Source: Aquilonibacter sp963703325 (GTDB lineage: Bacteria; Vulcanimicrobiota; Vulcanimicrobiia; Vulcanimicrobiales; Vulcanimicrobiaceae). Taken from it: a DNA stretch of 64,000 nt. Below are positions 25,724-32,885 of this stretch, one piece after another. The notes under the pieces were generated by a model, which made no database searches, was not told the DNA's origin, and worked only from the letters and a program-made list of their open reading frames with translations. How positions within the stretch are numbered: position 1 is the stretch's first letter; every line of letters starts with the position of its first letter. The translations under genes were made by a program, and so were the position numbers. The DNA is taken from positions 1,178,001 through 1,242,000 of the forward strand of contig OY969805.1 of the NCBI GenBank assembly GCA_963703325.1. Direction: 5' to 3'.

Positions 25724-26515
25724 ATGGCAGGACGTCGCATTGTCGTCACGTCGGGCAAAGGCGGTGTGGGCAAAACGACCACGACCGCGAATCTTGGTGC
25801 TGCGTTGGCAAAGCGCGGATTGCGCGTCATCCTCGTCGACGCCGACATCGGATTGCGGAACCTCGATCTCGTGCTCGGGCTCGAAAAGCGCATCGTCTTC
25901 GATTTGGTTGAAGTCGCCGAAGGCCGCTGCCAGCTGCGGCAGGCGCTGATCAAAGATAAGCGCTTCGAATCGCTCTCGATTCTTCCGGCCGCTCAGACGC
26001 GCGACAAGGATGCGATCACCGAATCGCAATTCGAAGCGATCATCACCCAGGCCGCCGAGAACGCCGACTACGTGCTGATCGATTGCCCAGCCGGCATCGA
26101 GGGCGGCTTTCGCAATGCCGTCGCCGGCGCGAAGGAGGCGATCATCGTCACGACGCCCGAGGTAAGCGCGATTCGCGATGCCGACCGGGTCGTCGGCAAG
26201 CTGAACGATCGCGGCCTGCCGATGCGTTTGATCGTCAATCGTCTGCGGCCGGAAATGGTCCGTAGCGGCGACATGCTTTCGGTCGAAGACGTCTGCGAAA
26301 TTCTCGCGATCGAATTGCTCGGCGTCATTCCCGATGATGCCGAAGTCATCGATACGACCAATCGGGGCGAACCGATCGTGCTCGATCCGACGGCAAAGCT
26401 GGGCGGCATCTACGAGAAGATCGCTCGGCGCTTGGAAGGCGAGATGGTCCCGTTTACCAGTTTCGATTCGCAAGGCTTTTTCGGCAAACTCTTCGGCGCA
26501 CTCAAGGCGGGGTAG
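25724..26515 (+). CDS. minD: septum-site-determining ATPase MinD, first copy
   Basis: This 263-residue ParA/MinD ATPase has the deviant Walker A SGKGGVGKTTT, VDADIGLRNLD (switch I), DYVLIDCPAGIEGGF (Walker B) and NRLRPEM. The C-terminal amphipathic helix GFFGKLFGALKAG is a good membrane-targeting sequence. MinD binds membrane with ATP, recruits MinC and is released by MinE. It follows minC by one base. A second complete minD lies seven bases downstream. The two are clearly paralogous but diverged through the middle and at the C-terminus, so this is not a recent duplication. Confidence 0.93.
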   Translation: MAGRRIVVTSGKGGVGKTTTTANLGAALAKRGLRVILVDADIGLRNLDLVLGLEKRIVFDLVEVAEGRCQLRQALIKDKRFESLSILPAAQTRDKDAITESQFEAIITQAAENADYVLIDCPAGIEGGFRNAVAGAKEAIIVTTPEVSAIRDADRVVGKLNDRGLPMRLIVNRLRPEMVRSGDMLSVEDVCEILAIELLGVIPDDAEVIDTTNRGEPIVLDPTAKLGGIYEKIARRLEGEMVPFTSFDSQGFFGKLFGALKAG

Positions 26516-26521
26516 CTCAGC

Positions 26522-27361
26522 ATGCACCAACCTGTTCCTCAAGACGTTAGCGTTCCCGCGGCCAAACTCGGGCGCGCGATCGTCGTCACCTCCGGGAAAG
26601 GCGGCGTCGGCAAGACGACGACCACGGCCAATCTGGGTACGGCGCTCGCGCAGCGCGGTGCGCGGGTCGCGCTGATCGACGCTGACGTCGGTCTGCGCAA
26701 TCTCGATATCGTGCTCGGCTTAGAGAGCCGGGTGAAGTATCACGTGCTCGACGTGCTCGAAGATAAAGTCTCACTCGACGAAGCGCTCGTGCCCGACAAA
26801 CACAGCCCAACGCTGGTGCTGCTTGCCGCCGCGCAATCGCGCGAGAAAGACGACGTCGACACCGAGAAAATGCGCGCACTGGTCCAAAGTCTGCGCGAGC
26901 GCTTCGACTACGTGCTGATCGACTGTCCGGCCGGCATCGAACTCGGGTTCAAGAACGCGGTCGTTGGTGCCGACGAGGCAATTGTGGTGTGCACGCCCGA
27001 GGTTTCCGCCGTGCGCGACGTCGATCGTGTGGTCGGCTTGCTCGGCAACCGGTTCAAGCCGCAGTTGATCATCAATCGCTTGCGTCCGGAATTGGTCAAG
27101 AAGGGCAAGATGCTTTCGGTCGAAGACGTCAACGCAATCCTGCGGCTGCCGCTGCTGGGCGTTATTGCCGACGAACCGGAGATCATCATTACGACCAACA
27201 AAGGCGAACCGATTGCGCTGCGCCACGACGGTGAAACCGCGAGCGCCTACCACGCCATTGCGGCTCGCGTCGCCGGCGAAGATGTGCCTGCGCCCGCACC
27301 CGAACTGCGAGGGTCGTTCATCGACAAGCTCGGCTCGTTCTTCGGAGGGAAGCGCGCATGA
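26522..27361 (+). CDS. minD: septum-site-determining ATPase MinD, second copy
   Basis: The 279-residue product also keeps every MinD motif: SGKGGVGKTTT, DADVGLRNLDIVLG, DYVLIDCPAGIELGF, NRLRPELVKKGKMLS. It differs from the first copy by a 17-residue N-terminal extension (HQPVPQDVSVPAAKLGR) and by its C-terminal amphipathic segment (GSFIDKLGSFFGGKRA). It overlaps minE through ATGA. The two MinDs could form heterodimers or divide MinC and MinE interactions between them. Both look catalytically intact. Single minD genes are the norm, so this tandem is a notable feature. Confidence 0.93.
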   Translation: MHQPVPQDVSVPAAKLGRAIVVTSGKGGVGKTTTTANLGTALAQRGARVALIDADVGLRNLDIVLGLESRVKYHVLDVLEDKVSLDEALVPDKHSPTLVLLAAAQSREKDDVDTEKMRALVQSLRERFDYVLIDCPAGIELGFKNAVVGADEAIVVCTPEVSAVRDVDRVVGLLGNRFKPQLIINRLRPELVKKGKMLSVEDVNAILRLPLLGVIADEPEIIITTNKGEPIALRHDGETASAYHAIAARVAGEDVPAPAPELRGSFIDKLGSFFGGKRA

Positions 27362-27726
27362 TCGAGTGGGTCAAGAAAGTCTTCGGAGCGCCGACCTCGA
27401 GTTCAACCGCAAAAGAGCGGCTGCGTCTGGTCTTGATGACCGACCATCTGGCGCTTGCGCCCGAGATCATCGAGAACATGAAGCGCGATCTGGTCGACGT
27501 GATCTCGCGCTACGTCGAGGTCGATCGCGACAAGGTCGAGGTCAACTTCGAGCGTGAGGATCGCGCGCTGGCGATGCTGGCCAACATTCCGATCGTCTCG
27601 GTGAACCGTCCGAGCCCGCCCCCCGAGCCGGTCAAGCCGGCGCCGACCGCTTCGCACGCGGGACCGCCGCCACGGCGCCGCCGGCGTAAGAAGCCGCCCA
27701 CGCAGAATCCGGCGACCGCGCACTAA
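27358..27726 (+). CDS. minE: cell division topological specificity factor MinE
   Basis: The 122-residue protein begins with a short amphipathic helix (IEWVKKVFG), then the MinE anti-MinCD helix and beta-domain: AKERLRLVLMTDHLALAPEI, DLVDVISRYVEVDRDKVEVN and the closing strand IPIVSVNR. Family members are about 85-90 residues; here a proline- and arginine-rich tail (PPPRRRRRKKPP) of about 30 residues is added. MinE stimulates MinD ATPase and restricts MinC to the poles. The basic tail might bind membrane or nucleic acid. Confidence 0.9.
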   Translation: MIEWVKKVFGAPTSSSTAKERLRLVLMTDHLALAPEIIENMKRDLVDVISRYVEVDRDKVEVNFEREDRALAMLANIPIVSVNRPSPPPEPVKPAPTASHAGPPPRRRRRKKPPTQNPATAH

Positions 27727-27784
27727 GCGCATTGTGGACGAACAAACGATTGTTCGATATCATTTGCAATTGGAGGGGTTGTGA

Positions 27785-28459
27785 GTGCAGGCAAGTCTGT
27801 TCGAGGCTGAAATGACCGGGGCAGCTTGCCCACACGATCACGCACGTTCTGTGGTACCGCTTAACGACGAGATTCTATACTTTCCACGTTTTCTTGTTGC
27901 TGACGAAGCCGACTCGTACTTCGAGAAACTTCTTGCGGAGGTCGAATGGACGCAAGAAGAGATCAGGCTCTACGGCAAACAGCATTCCGTTCCCCGGCTG
28001 ACCGCGTGGTACGGCGACCCCGGTGCCTCATATACTTACTCAGGAATCAAGAACGAGCCGCTGGCTTGGACAGACACGCTCCTCGAGATATTACTACGCG
28101 TCGAGGACGCGACATCGATTCACTTCAATAGCGTGCTCCTAAATCGATATCGCTCCGGAACAGACAGCCTTTCATGGCACGCCGATGATGAGCCCGAGTT
28201 GGGGCAAGACCCAGTGATCGCGTCCGTGAGCCTCGGTGCAACTCGCCTCTTCGCACTTCGCTCAAGGGATGAACCGCAGAAGAAGAGCGCGGTATATCTG
28301 GAGCACGGAAGTCTACTTGTAATGAAGGGCGACACTCAGCGACGCTTTCAGCATTCGGTACCCAAGGAAAGGCGAGTAACGGGCGAACGTGTTAATCTTA
28401 CGTTCCGGGTGATTGGTGCGAGAGACACTAAAGCAGAGCTTATACGGAAGTCTCCTTAA
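27785..28459 (+). CDS. alkB: AlkB-like Fe(II)/2-oxoglutarate-dependent DNA repair dioxygenase
   Basis: The 224-residue protein has the AlkB hallmarks: the iron ligands in WHADDEP (HxD) and RFQHSVPK, and the 2-oxoglutarate-binding RVNLTFR. SVPRLTAWYGDPGASYTYSG is the nucleotide-recognition lid, as in the short alpha-ketoglutarate-dependent dioxygenases AlkB2/3-like. It should reverse alkyl lesions such as 1-methyladenine. It starts with GTG at 27785, six bases after a strong GGAGGGG site. Its GC content looks lower than that of the flanking min and rod genes. With the next gene it interrupts the usual min-rodA neighbourhood. Confidence 0.93.
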   Translation: MQASLFEAEMTGAACPHDHARSVVPLNDEILYFPRFLVADEADSYFEKLLAEVEWTQEEIRLYGKQHSVPRLTAWYGDPGASYTYSGIKNEPLAWTDTLLEILLRVEDATSIHFNSVLLNRYRSGTDSLSWHADDEPELGQDPVIASVSLGATRLFALRSRDEPQKKSAVYLEHGSLLVMKGDTQRRFQHSVPKERRVTGERVNLTFRVIGARDTKAELIRKSP

Positions 28460-29300
28460 CAGAATCGCAAACCACTTTGCCTTGGGGGAGTCGGCGCTAT
28501 GTGCCCGGCTCCGACCGCATATGTATGAGATCCGGAAATCGTATAGAGCGGCGGATGTCAATATCTCGTACGACACTCTCGAAAAGACTGCGGCCTACAC
28601 GCTGGCATTCTACCCGAACTACGCGCTGCTTTCTTACGACGCGTTGGTGAACCTAAGGCCAAGGTTGACTAGCGAGCTGCAAGCCATTTCCTTTTGCAGC
28701 GGGCCGGCGCCTGAATTGCTCGGCCTGGCCGCGGTCCTGGGCGAAGGTATGGCTGCGGGGCGTCACGCCACGCTCGACCACCGCAGTGTAGATCTCTTCT
28801 GCGATCACTGGAGCTGGGCGGCCCACCTTTCAGAGCAGCTCGCGCGACGTTTTGTCCCGAGCGTTCGCACGACTCGAAGCGATCTCCAACTTGACTTGCG
28901 AAGTCGCTGGTCCGACGCAAATTTCGATGCGGTTACGGGTGCAGACGTCTATACATTCCAAAATTGCTGGAATGAAATGTACTGCGCGCAGAGCCTCAAG
29001 AACGTAGCGACCATCGCGGGGTCAGCCAAACCCGGAGCCTTCTTTTGCTTTGTAGACCAGGCCGAATATAATCGTAACAGCGAGGCACTCAATGCTGTGC
29101 GCCGAGAACTTCTTTCGCTTGGCTACTCGGTTGTGCACGATGACGCTTGGGCCTTTACATCGAGTCTCACCGCACCGGCTCGTGTTGTAAATGAATTTTT
29201 CGACGGCAAGCCAGCCCGGGACGAGTATGGGAATTGGAAGGGCTGGTACTTGCCAAAGAGCTACACGGTGTTCTCGCTGATCATGTGGAAGGAGCGATAG
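28416..29300 (+). CDS. unrecognised protein with methyltransferase-like motif, alkB partner
   Basis: The protein of about 294 residues overlaps the alkB 3' end by 44 bases and stops one base before rodA. SFCSGPAPELLGLAAVLGEG followed by SVDLFCDHWSWAAHLSEQ resembles motif I and post-I of a Rossmann-fold SAM methyltransferase, and ADVYTFQNCWNEM could be its motif IV. The C-terminal part has GNWKGWYLPKSYTVFSLIMW. I cannot assign a family. The start may be TTG 28413, GTG 28416 or a later ATG (28521). Base composition matches alkB rather than the neighbours, so the two genes probably arrived together. Confidence 0.6.
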   Translation: MRETLKQSLYGSLLNRIANHFALGESALCARLRPHMYEIRKSYRAADVNISYDTLEKTAAYTLAFYPNYALLSYDALVNLRPRLTSELQAISFCSGPAPELLGLAAVLGEGMAAGRHATLDHRSVDLFCDHWSWAAHLSEQLARRFVPSVRTTRSDLQLDLRSRWSDANFDAVTGADVYTFQNCWNEMYCAQSLKNVATIAGSAKPGAFFCFVDQAEYNRNSEALNAVRRELLSLGYSVVHDDAWAFTSSLTAPARVVNEFFDGKPARDEYGNWKGWYLPKSYTVFSLIMWKER

Positions 29301-30434
29301 GTGGCCGTCATTGCTCTGGGGATCGATACCCGCCGCTTCGTTCGCAACTTCAATTGGCCGCTGGCCCTCACGCCGATTCTCATCGCAATTCTCGGCGTAC
29401 TGTGCATTCAATCGGCTAATTTGCACGATCCGGATGCGGCAGGCGAGTACAAGCGGCAGCTGGTCTATATTGCGCTCGGGATTCCGGTGATGCTCGGGTT
29501 CTCGCTGATCGACTATCGGAATTGGCGCCGTTGGGCGCCGGCGCTCTACGTCGTCAACTTGCTGCTGCTGATCTTTATCTTGCGCGGTGGCCACTCGGCA
29601 TTGGGGGCGCAGCGCTGGATCTCGCTCGGGCCGCTCGGCACCTTTCAACCCTCGGAGCCGGCCAAGCTGATCTTAGCGATTTCGCTAGCGTTCGTGCTGT
29701 GCCGCCACACCTACGATCGCATTCAGGATCTCTGGAAGCCGATCTTGACGGCCGCGATTCCCGCATTGCTGATCATCAAGCAGCCCGATCTCGGCACGGG
29801 CCTCGTTATCGGCGCGATTCTGACCGTGCAATTGTTTTTTGGGTTGCCGAAGTTCGGCGACTTCGCGATCTACGCAATGGCGGTGCTGACCGCAGGTGCG
29901 GCGGCCGTCGGAACCAACGCAATCCTCAAGCCGTTCCAAAAGGCGCGGCTCTTCGTGTTTCTCAATCCGCATGCCGATCCGCAAGGCGCCGGCTACAACC
30001 TCAATCAGTCGAAGATCGCGGTCGGCAACGGCGAGTGGTTGGGACGCGGCTTGCATCAAGGCACGCAGACGCAGCTGAATTTTGTTCCCTTTCATTCGCG
30101 CGATTTTATCTTCACCGTCTTGGCTGAAGAGTTTGGATTCGTCGGCGCTTTGGTGCTCGTGATTCTTTACGTTGCGCTGTTCTACGGCGGCATCCGCACC
30201 ATGATCGTCGCGCGCGATCGGTTCGGCTTCTTACTCGCCGCCGGCATCGTCGCGATGCTCTTCTTTCACGTCCTGGTCAACATCGGGATGACCATTGGCA
30301 TCATGCCGATCACCGGCATTCCGCTGCCGTTCATGTCGTTTGGCGGCTCGGCAATCCTCACCGAGTTCGCCGCGGTCGGCGTGCTGCTGAACATCTATTC
30401 GCAAAAAGACCGCGACGTACTCGGCAACGCATAG
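29301..30434 (+). CDS. rodA: rod-shape SEDS glycosyltransferase RodA
   Basis: The 377-residue polytopic protein has ten hydrophobic helices and the SEDS signatures: ALGAQRWISLGPLGTFQPSE, KQPDLGTGLV, the catalytic-aspartate loop FHSRDFIFTVLAEEFGF, and MPITGIPLPFMSFGGSA. RodA polymerises lipid II into glycan strands for cell elongation with a class B PBP. The start is GTG at 29301. A RodA/MrdB identity rather than FtsW is favoured by the neighbouring min operon, although sequence alone does not exclude FtsW. The 3' end overlaps the convergent methyltransferase gene by 40 bases. Confidence 0.93.
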   Translation: MAVIALGIDTRRFVRNFNWPLALTPILIAILGVLCIQSANLHDPDAAGEYKRQLVYIALGIPVMLGFSLIDYRNWRRWAPALYVVNLLLLIFILRGGHSALGAQRWISLGPLGTFQPSEPAKLILAISLAFVLCRHTYDRIQDLWKPILTAAIPALLIIKQPDLGTGLVIGAILTVQLFFGLPKFGDFAIYAMAVLTAGAAAVGTNAILKPFQKARLFVFLNPHADPQGAGYNLNQSKIAVGNGEWLGRGLHQGTQTQLNFVPFHSRDFIFTVLAEEFGFVGALVLVILYVALFYGGIRTMIVARDRFGFLLAAGIVAMLFFHVLVNIGMTIGIMPITGIPLPFMSFGGSAILTEFAAVGVLLNIYSQKDRDVLGNA

Positions 30435-31054
30435 ACGACGCCGCAGGGTAGTTCGGCGACCAGTTGCCATTCCAGCATCGCATCGATGACCGCGCGTTCA
30501 ACCGGCGTGTGGTAGAGCAGCCACGTTTCACCGGGGTCGCGCCGGTTCGCAACGCTCGCAATGGTCACACGCAGCGCCTCGGCATCGAACGGATTGAATA
30601 AAAAGACGACCAGGTCGCCGGGCGGATAGTTCGCGATGCGCGCGTCGCCGCGCTGCAACCAAATGTCGCGGCAGCGCAGGTTGCGCGCTCGGACGATCGC
30701 AAGATTTTCTTTGGCAACTTCGTAAAGGGCCCGGGAGACCTCTATGCCGACAACTTGTTTGAACGGATACAGCGCGGCGAGAATGACAGCTCGGCCCATG
30801 CCTGCGCCCACGTCGACAAAAGTGGATTGTGGAACCGCGTCTTTTGGGACGAAGGCGAGCAATTCGCGAAAGTCGGCAACCGGTACGGCCTCGTAATGCG
30901 TGGCGTGCGCGCCGGCGTCGCCGGCGGCGTCCGGATCGAGATCGGTGAGGAAGAGCACGGCGTGTGTGGTAACTCCGTAGTCGTGATCGAACCGTCGTCC
31001 GTCGCTGCGCGATTTGGCCACGCGTGAAACTTCCCTATCGCGCAGGCGACTCAT
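30395..31054 (-). CDS. class I SAM-dependent methyltransferase
   Basis: The protein of about 219 residues has a Rossmann core: STFVDVGAGMGRAVILAALY (motif I), FKQVVGIEVSRALYEVAKEN (motif II), LQRGDARIANYPPGDLVVFL followed by FNPF (motif IV region). The FNPFD turn resembles N-P-[F/P]-Y motifs of N-methyltransferases and DOT1-like small methyltransferases. Substrate is unknown. The start may be ATG 31054, which overlaps the divergent gene by 31 bases, or GTG 31021, which leaves two bases between the divergent starts. Confidence 0.8.
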   Translation of the reverse strand: MSRLRDREVSRVAKSRSDGRRFDHDYGVTTHAVLFLTDLDPDAAGDAGAHATHYEAVPVADFRELLAFVPKDAVPQSTFVDVGAGMGRAVILAALYPFKQVVGIEVSRALYEVAKENLAIVRARNLRCRDIWLQRGDARIANYPPGDLVVFLFNPFDAEALRVTIASVANRRDPGETWLLYHTPVERAVIDAMLEWQLVAELPCGVVYALPSTSRSFCE

Positions 31055-31839
31055 TCGCGCTTCCGCTCGGTGACGGTTCGACCGTCGAGGCAACGATCGT
31101 GGCGCACGATCACCACACGGTCGACATCGCGGTCGCGGATATGACGCTGCGCCGCGTCAGCGACCGCGCGCTGGTGCTGCGCAGGTGGAAACGCATCTCT
31201 TGTCATCCCGAGCGTAGCCGCGAAACGGCGAAGTCGAGGGACCGTGATAACCTCTGGCTGGGCCCCGCGCACGCCGAGCGGATCGTGGCGACGCACGTAG
31301 GGATCGCCAATCTCGAATTGCCGCCGCTCTACGTGCACAACCAGTGGAATCCGGTGTTTGCGCCCGATTCGCGCTACGTTCGCATCGCCGAGCGCGGCCG
31401 CGTGCTCGATCCACGCGAACTCGCGCAGCAGTATCCGCTGCTCGAAGTGCTTGAATGTTCGGGCGTCGCGCTGACCTCGCTCGAGTTTCCGCGATCGCTG
31501 CGCGCGCTTCGGCTCGTGCGCATCGAAACGCCGGTCGACGTGCGCGAACTTGCGGCGTTGCCGCTGCACACGCTCGCGCTCGAACATTTGCGCGAAATTC
31601 GGGGCGTTGCAGCGTTGCTGCACTGGGATTCACTCGAGCAGCTCGAGATGCTCGGGTTCTGGCAACTCGAGCTCGACGACGTGATGCCGCTCGCTAACCT
31701 GCAACATCTCGTCCGCGTAGAAATCGACATCGGCGGGCGCCGCAAGAACGTCGAAGTCTATCGTCGCGCCAGCTGGGCGTATCCATGGCCGTTTATTTTC
31801 GAAGCGCTGCGAGTTGCGCCGCCTGCACGAAGCGGCTGA
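31024..31839 (+). CDS. leucine-rich-repeat-like protein carrying an in-frame repeat element
   Basis: This protein of about 271 residues begins with KLPYRAGDSFALPLGDGS, reminiscent of Imm26-like domains. Residues about 135-235 show a leucine-rich spacing: LLEVLECSGVALTSLEFP, LRALRLVRIETPVDVRELAA, LHTLALEHLREIRGVAALLH. In between, residues 59-74 (SCHPERSRETAKSRDR) are encoded by a copy of the dispersed tgtcatcccgag repeat. The insertion keeps the frame and falls between the two recognisable regions. The start is GTG, on the divergent methyltransferase boundary. Function unknown; protein-protein binding is likely. Confidence 0.65.
   Translation: MKLPYRAGDSFALPLGDGSTVEATIVAHDHHTVDIAVADMTLRRVSDRALVLRRWKRISCHPERSRETAKSRDRDNLWLGPAHAERIVATHVGIANLELPPLYVHNQWNPVFAPDSRYVRIAERGRVLDPRELAQQYPLLEVLECSGVALTSLEFPRSLRALRLVRIETPVDVRELAALPLHTLALEHLREIRGVAALLHWDSLEQLEMLGFWQLELDDVMPLANLQHLVRVEIDIGGRRKNVEVYRRASWAYPWPFIFEALRVAPPARSG
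31201..31243 (+). repeat. dispersed CHPERSR-type repeat, copy 1 (inside a coding region)
   Basis: The 43-base element opens with TGTCATCCCGAGCGTAGC and closes with AAGTCGAGGGACC. It is in the plus orientation, in frame within the leucine-rich protein gene. The same ends occur in the copies near 36637, 36861, 45672 and 62533. Confidence 0.85.
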
Positions 31840-32587
31840 TCTCTCCGGTGATCTTGGGATCGGGATGTACCCAGACCAGGCTCTGAATGTACTTTCCGCG
31901 TGATTGTTTGATGCCGGGCAACGCGCGTGCGTCGACTTTGAGTTCATGAAACGGTGCGGCGGCGCGTGCACCGGACCCTTGCATCTGTTGCTGAGCGCGC
32001 AGGACCTCGTTGGGTAAGGTGAACTTCAGCGTGACTGTCCACTCTTGACGCAACACGTGATCGATGAGGATGCGGGCGCCGCCGGTGCTGACATCGATCG
32101 CGATCGCTTCGGTTGAACCCGGCACTTCGCCGAGCGAAATGCGGACGGGAATATTGACGTCGATGCGCCGGTGCGCGCGCTGCTCTTGCAGCCGCGTCGA
32201 GAGCTTGGGCTTGGGGGCGCCATCGCCGCGGCGTGAGACGCTGATCGTCCGCCGCTGTTCCTCGATGATGAAGCGCAGCAGCGCCTCGCGCGTCTCGTCG
32301 TCGAGTGAGTCGAATTCGACGGCATACTGGAAGGTGCGCTCGCTCGGAGAGTAGCTAACCTTGCGAATTTTCCCCGGCAGGCGCAGATGCGGCTGGCCCT
32401 CGCGGACGAGATCGAACTCCACCGCTTGTTGCGTTTTGAGCATCGTCCGCGCCGAGACCATGCCGCCGCCGCCCGAGAGGTCGACCAGCGTGGCCGGGAC
32501 CGGCGCACGTATCCCCGAGGCCCGCAGGTTGATCCGCAGGTACATCGGTTGGCGGTAAAACGACCGGCGATTCGACCGGGCGGCCAT
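31793..32587 (-). CDS. tandem PilZ-domain protein (cyclic di-GMP effector candidate)
   Basis: The 264-residue protein has two PilZ-like domains. The first (residues 5-115) begins RRSFYRQPMYLRINLR and has LVDLSGGGG. The second (about 135-255) has the full motif: RAHRR (RxxxR) and AIDVSTGGARI ([D/N]xSxxG). The second domain should bind cyclic di-GMP; the first deviates and may not. The gene is divergent from RNase E/G. The window also holds a GGDEF-type regulator and a degenerate HD-GYP regulator, so a local cyclic di-GMP theme is possible. Confidence 0.88.
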   Translation of the reverse strand: MAARSNRRSFYRQPMYLRINLRASGIRAPVPATLVDLSGGGGMVSARTMLKTQQAVEFDLVREGQPHLRLPGKIRKVSYSPSERTFQYAVEFDSLDDETREALLRFIIEEQRRTISVSRRGDGAPKPKLSTRLQEQRAHRRIDVNIPVRISLGEVPGSTEAIAIDVSTGGARILIDHVLRQEWTVTLKFTLPNEVLRAQQQMQGSGARAAAPFHELKVDARALPGIKQSRGKYIQSLVWVHPDPKITGEISRFVQAAQLAALRK

Positions 32588-32885
32588 TTAGCGGGCCGCT
32601 CCCATAAGCGAATGACGCGGCTGATAAGACGCGGAGGTCATCTTCCGCCATAATGAACCAAATGGGTCAGGCTGTCGAGTGCCTTCCAGCTCTTTAGCCG
32701 CTCCGAGCAGGTCCGCTTGCCGGGTCAGCGGAACTTCGCAGGCGTTTTAAAGATTTCTACCCAGGAGCCGCGCCTGACGGTTGGTGGCCACGGTCGCCAG
32801 CAAAGACGCTCACCAGCGTCCCGTCCCGGTGGTGCGCACAATGTGCGCTCCCGAAGGGCGCGCTTCTAGACTAACTGAGGAAAAT
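32588..32885 (+). other. long leader/control region of the RNase E/G gene
   Basis: About 300 bases separate the divergent PilZ gene from the RNase E/G start. Short perfect hairpins occur, for example GCGCAC/GTGCGC with a 3-base loop near 32835-32850, and CCGCT/AGCGG near 32718. RNase E genes in other bacteria carry structured leaders through which the enzyme cleaves its own mRNA, and this stretch could play that part. No protein start with a ribosome site is seen here. Confidence 0.4.

Noticed and set aside
32781..32885. Longer RNase E/G start at 32781
   Set aside because: Homologues begin near STEILISS; TTG 32886 has a GAGG site at proper spacing, whereas the longer form has no ribosome site and an unconserved N-terminus.
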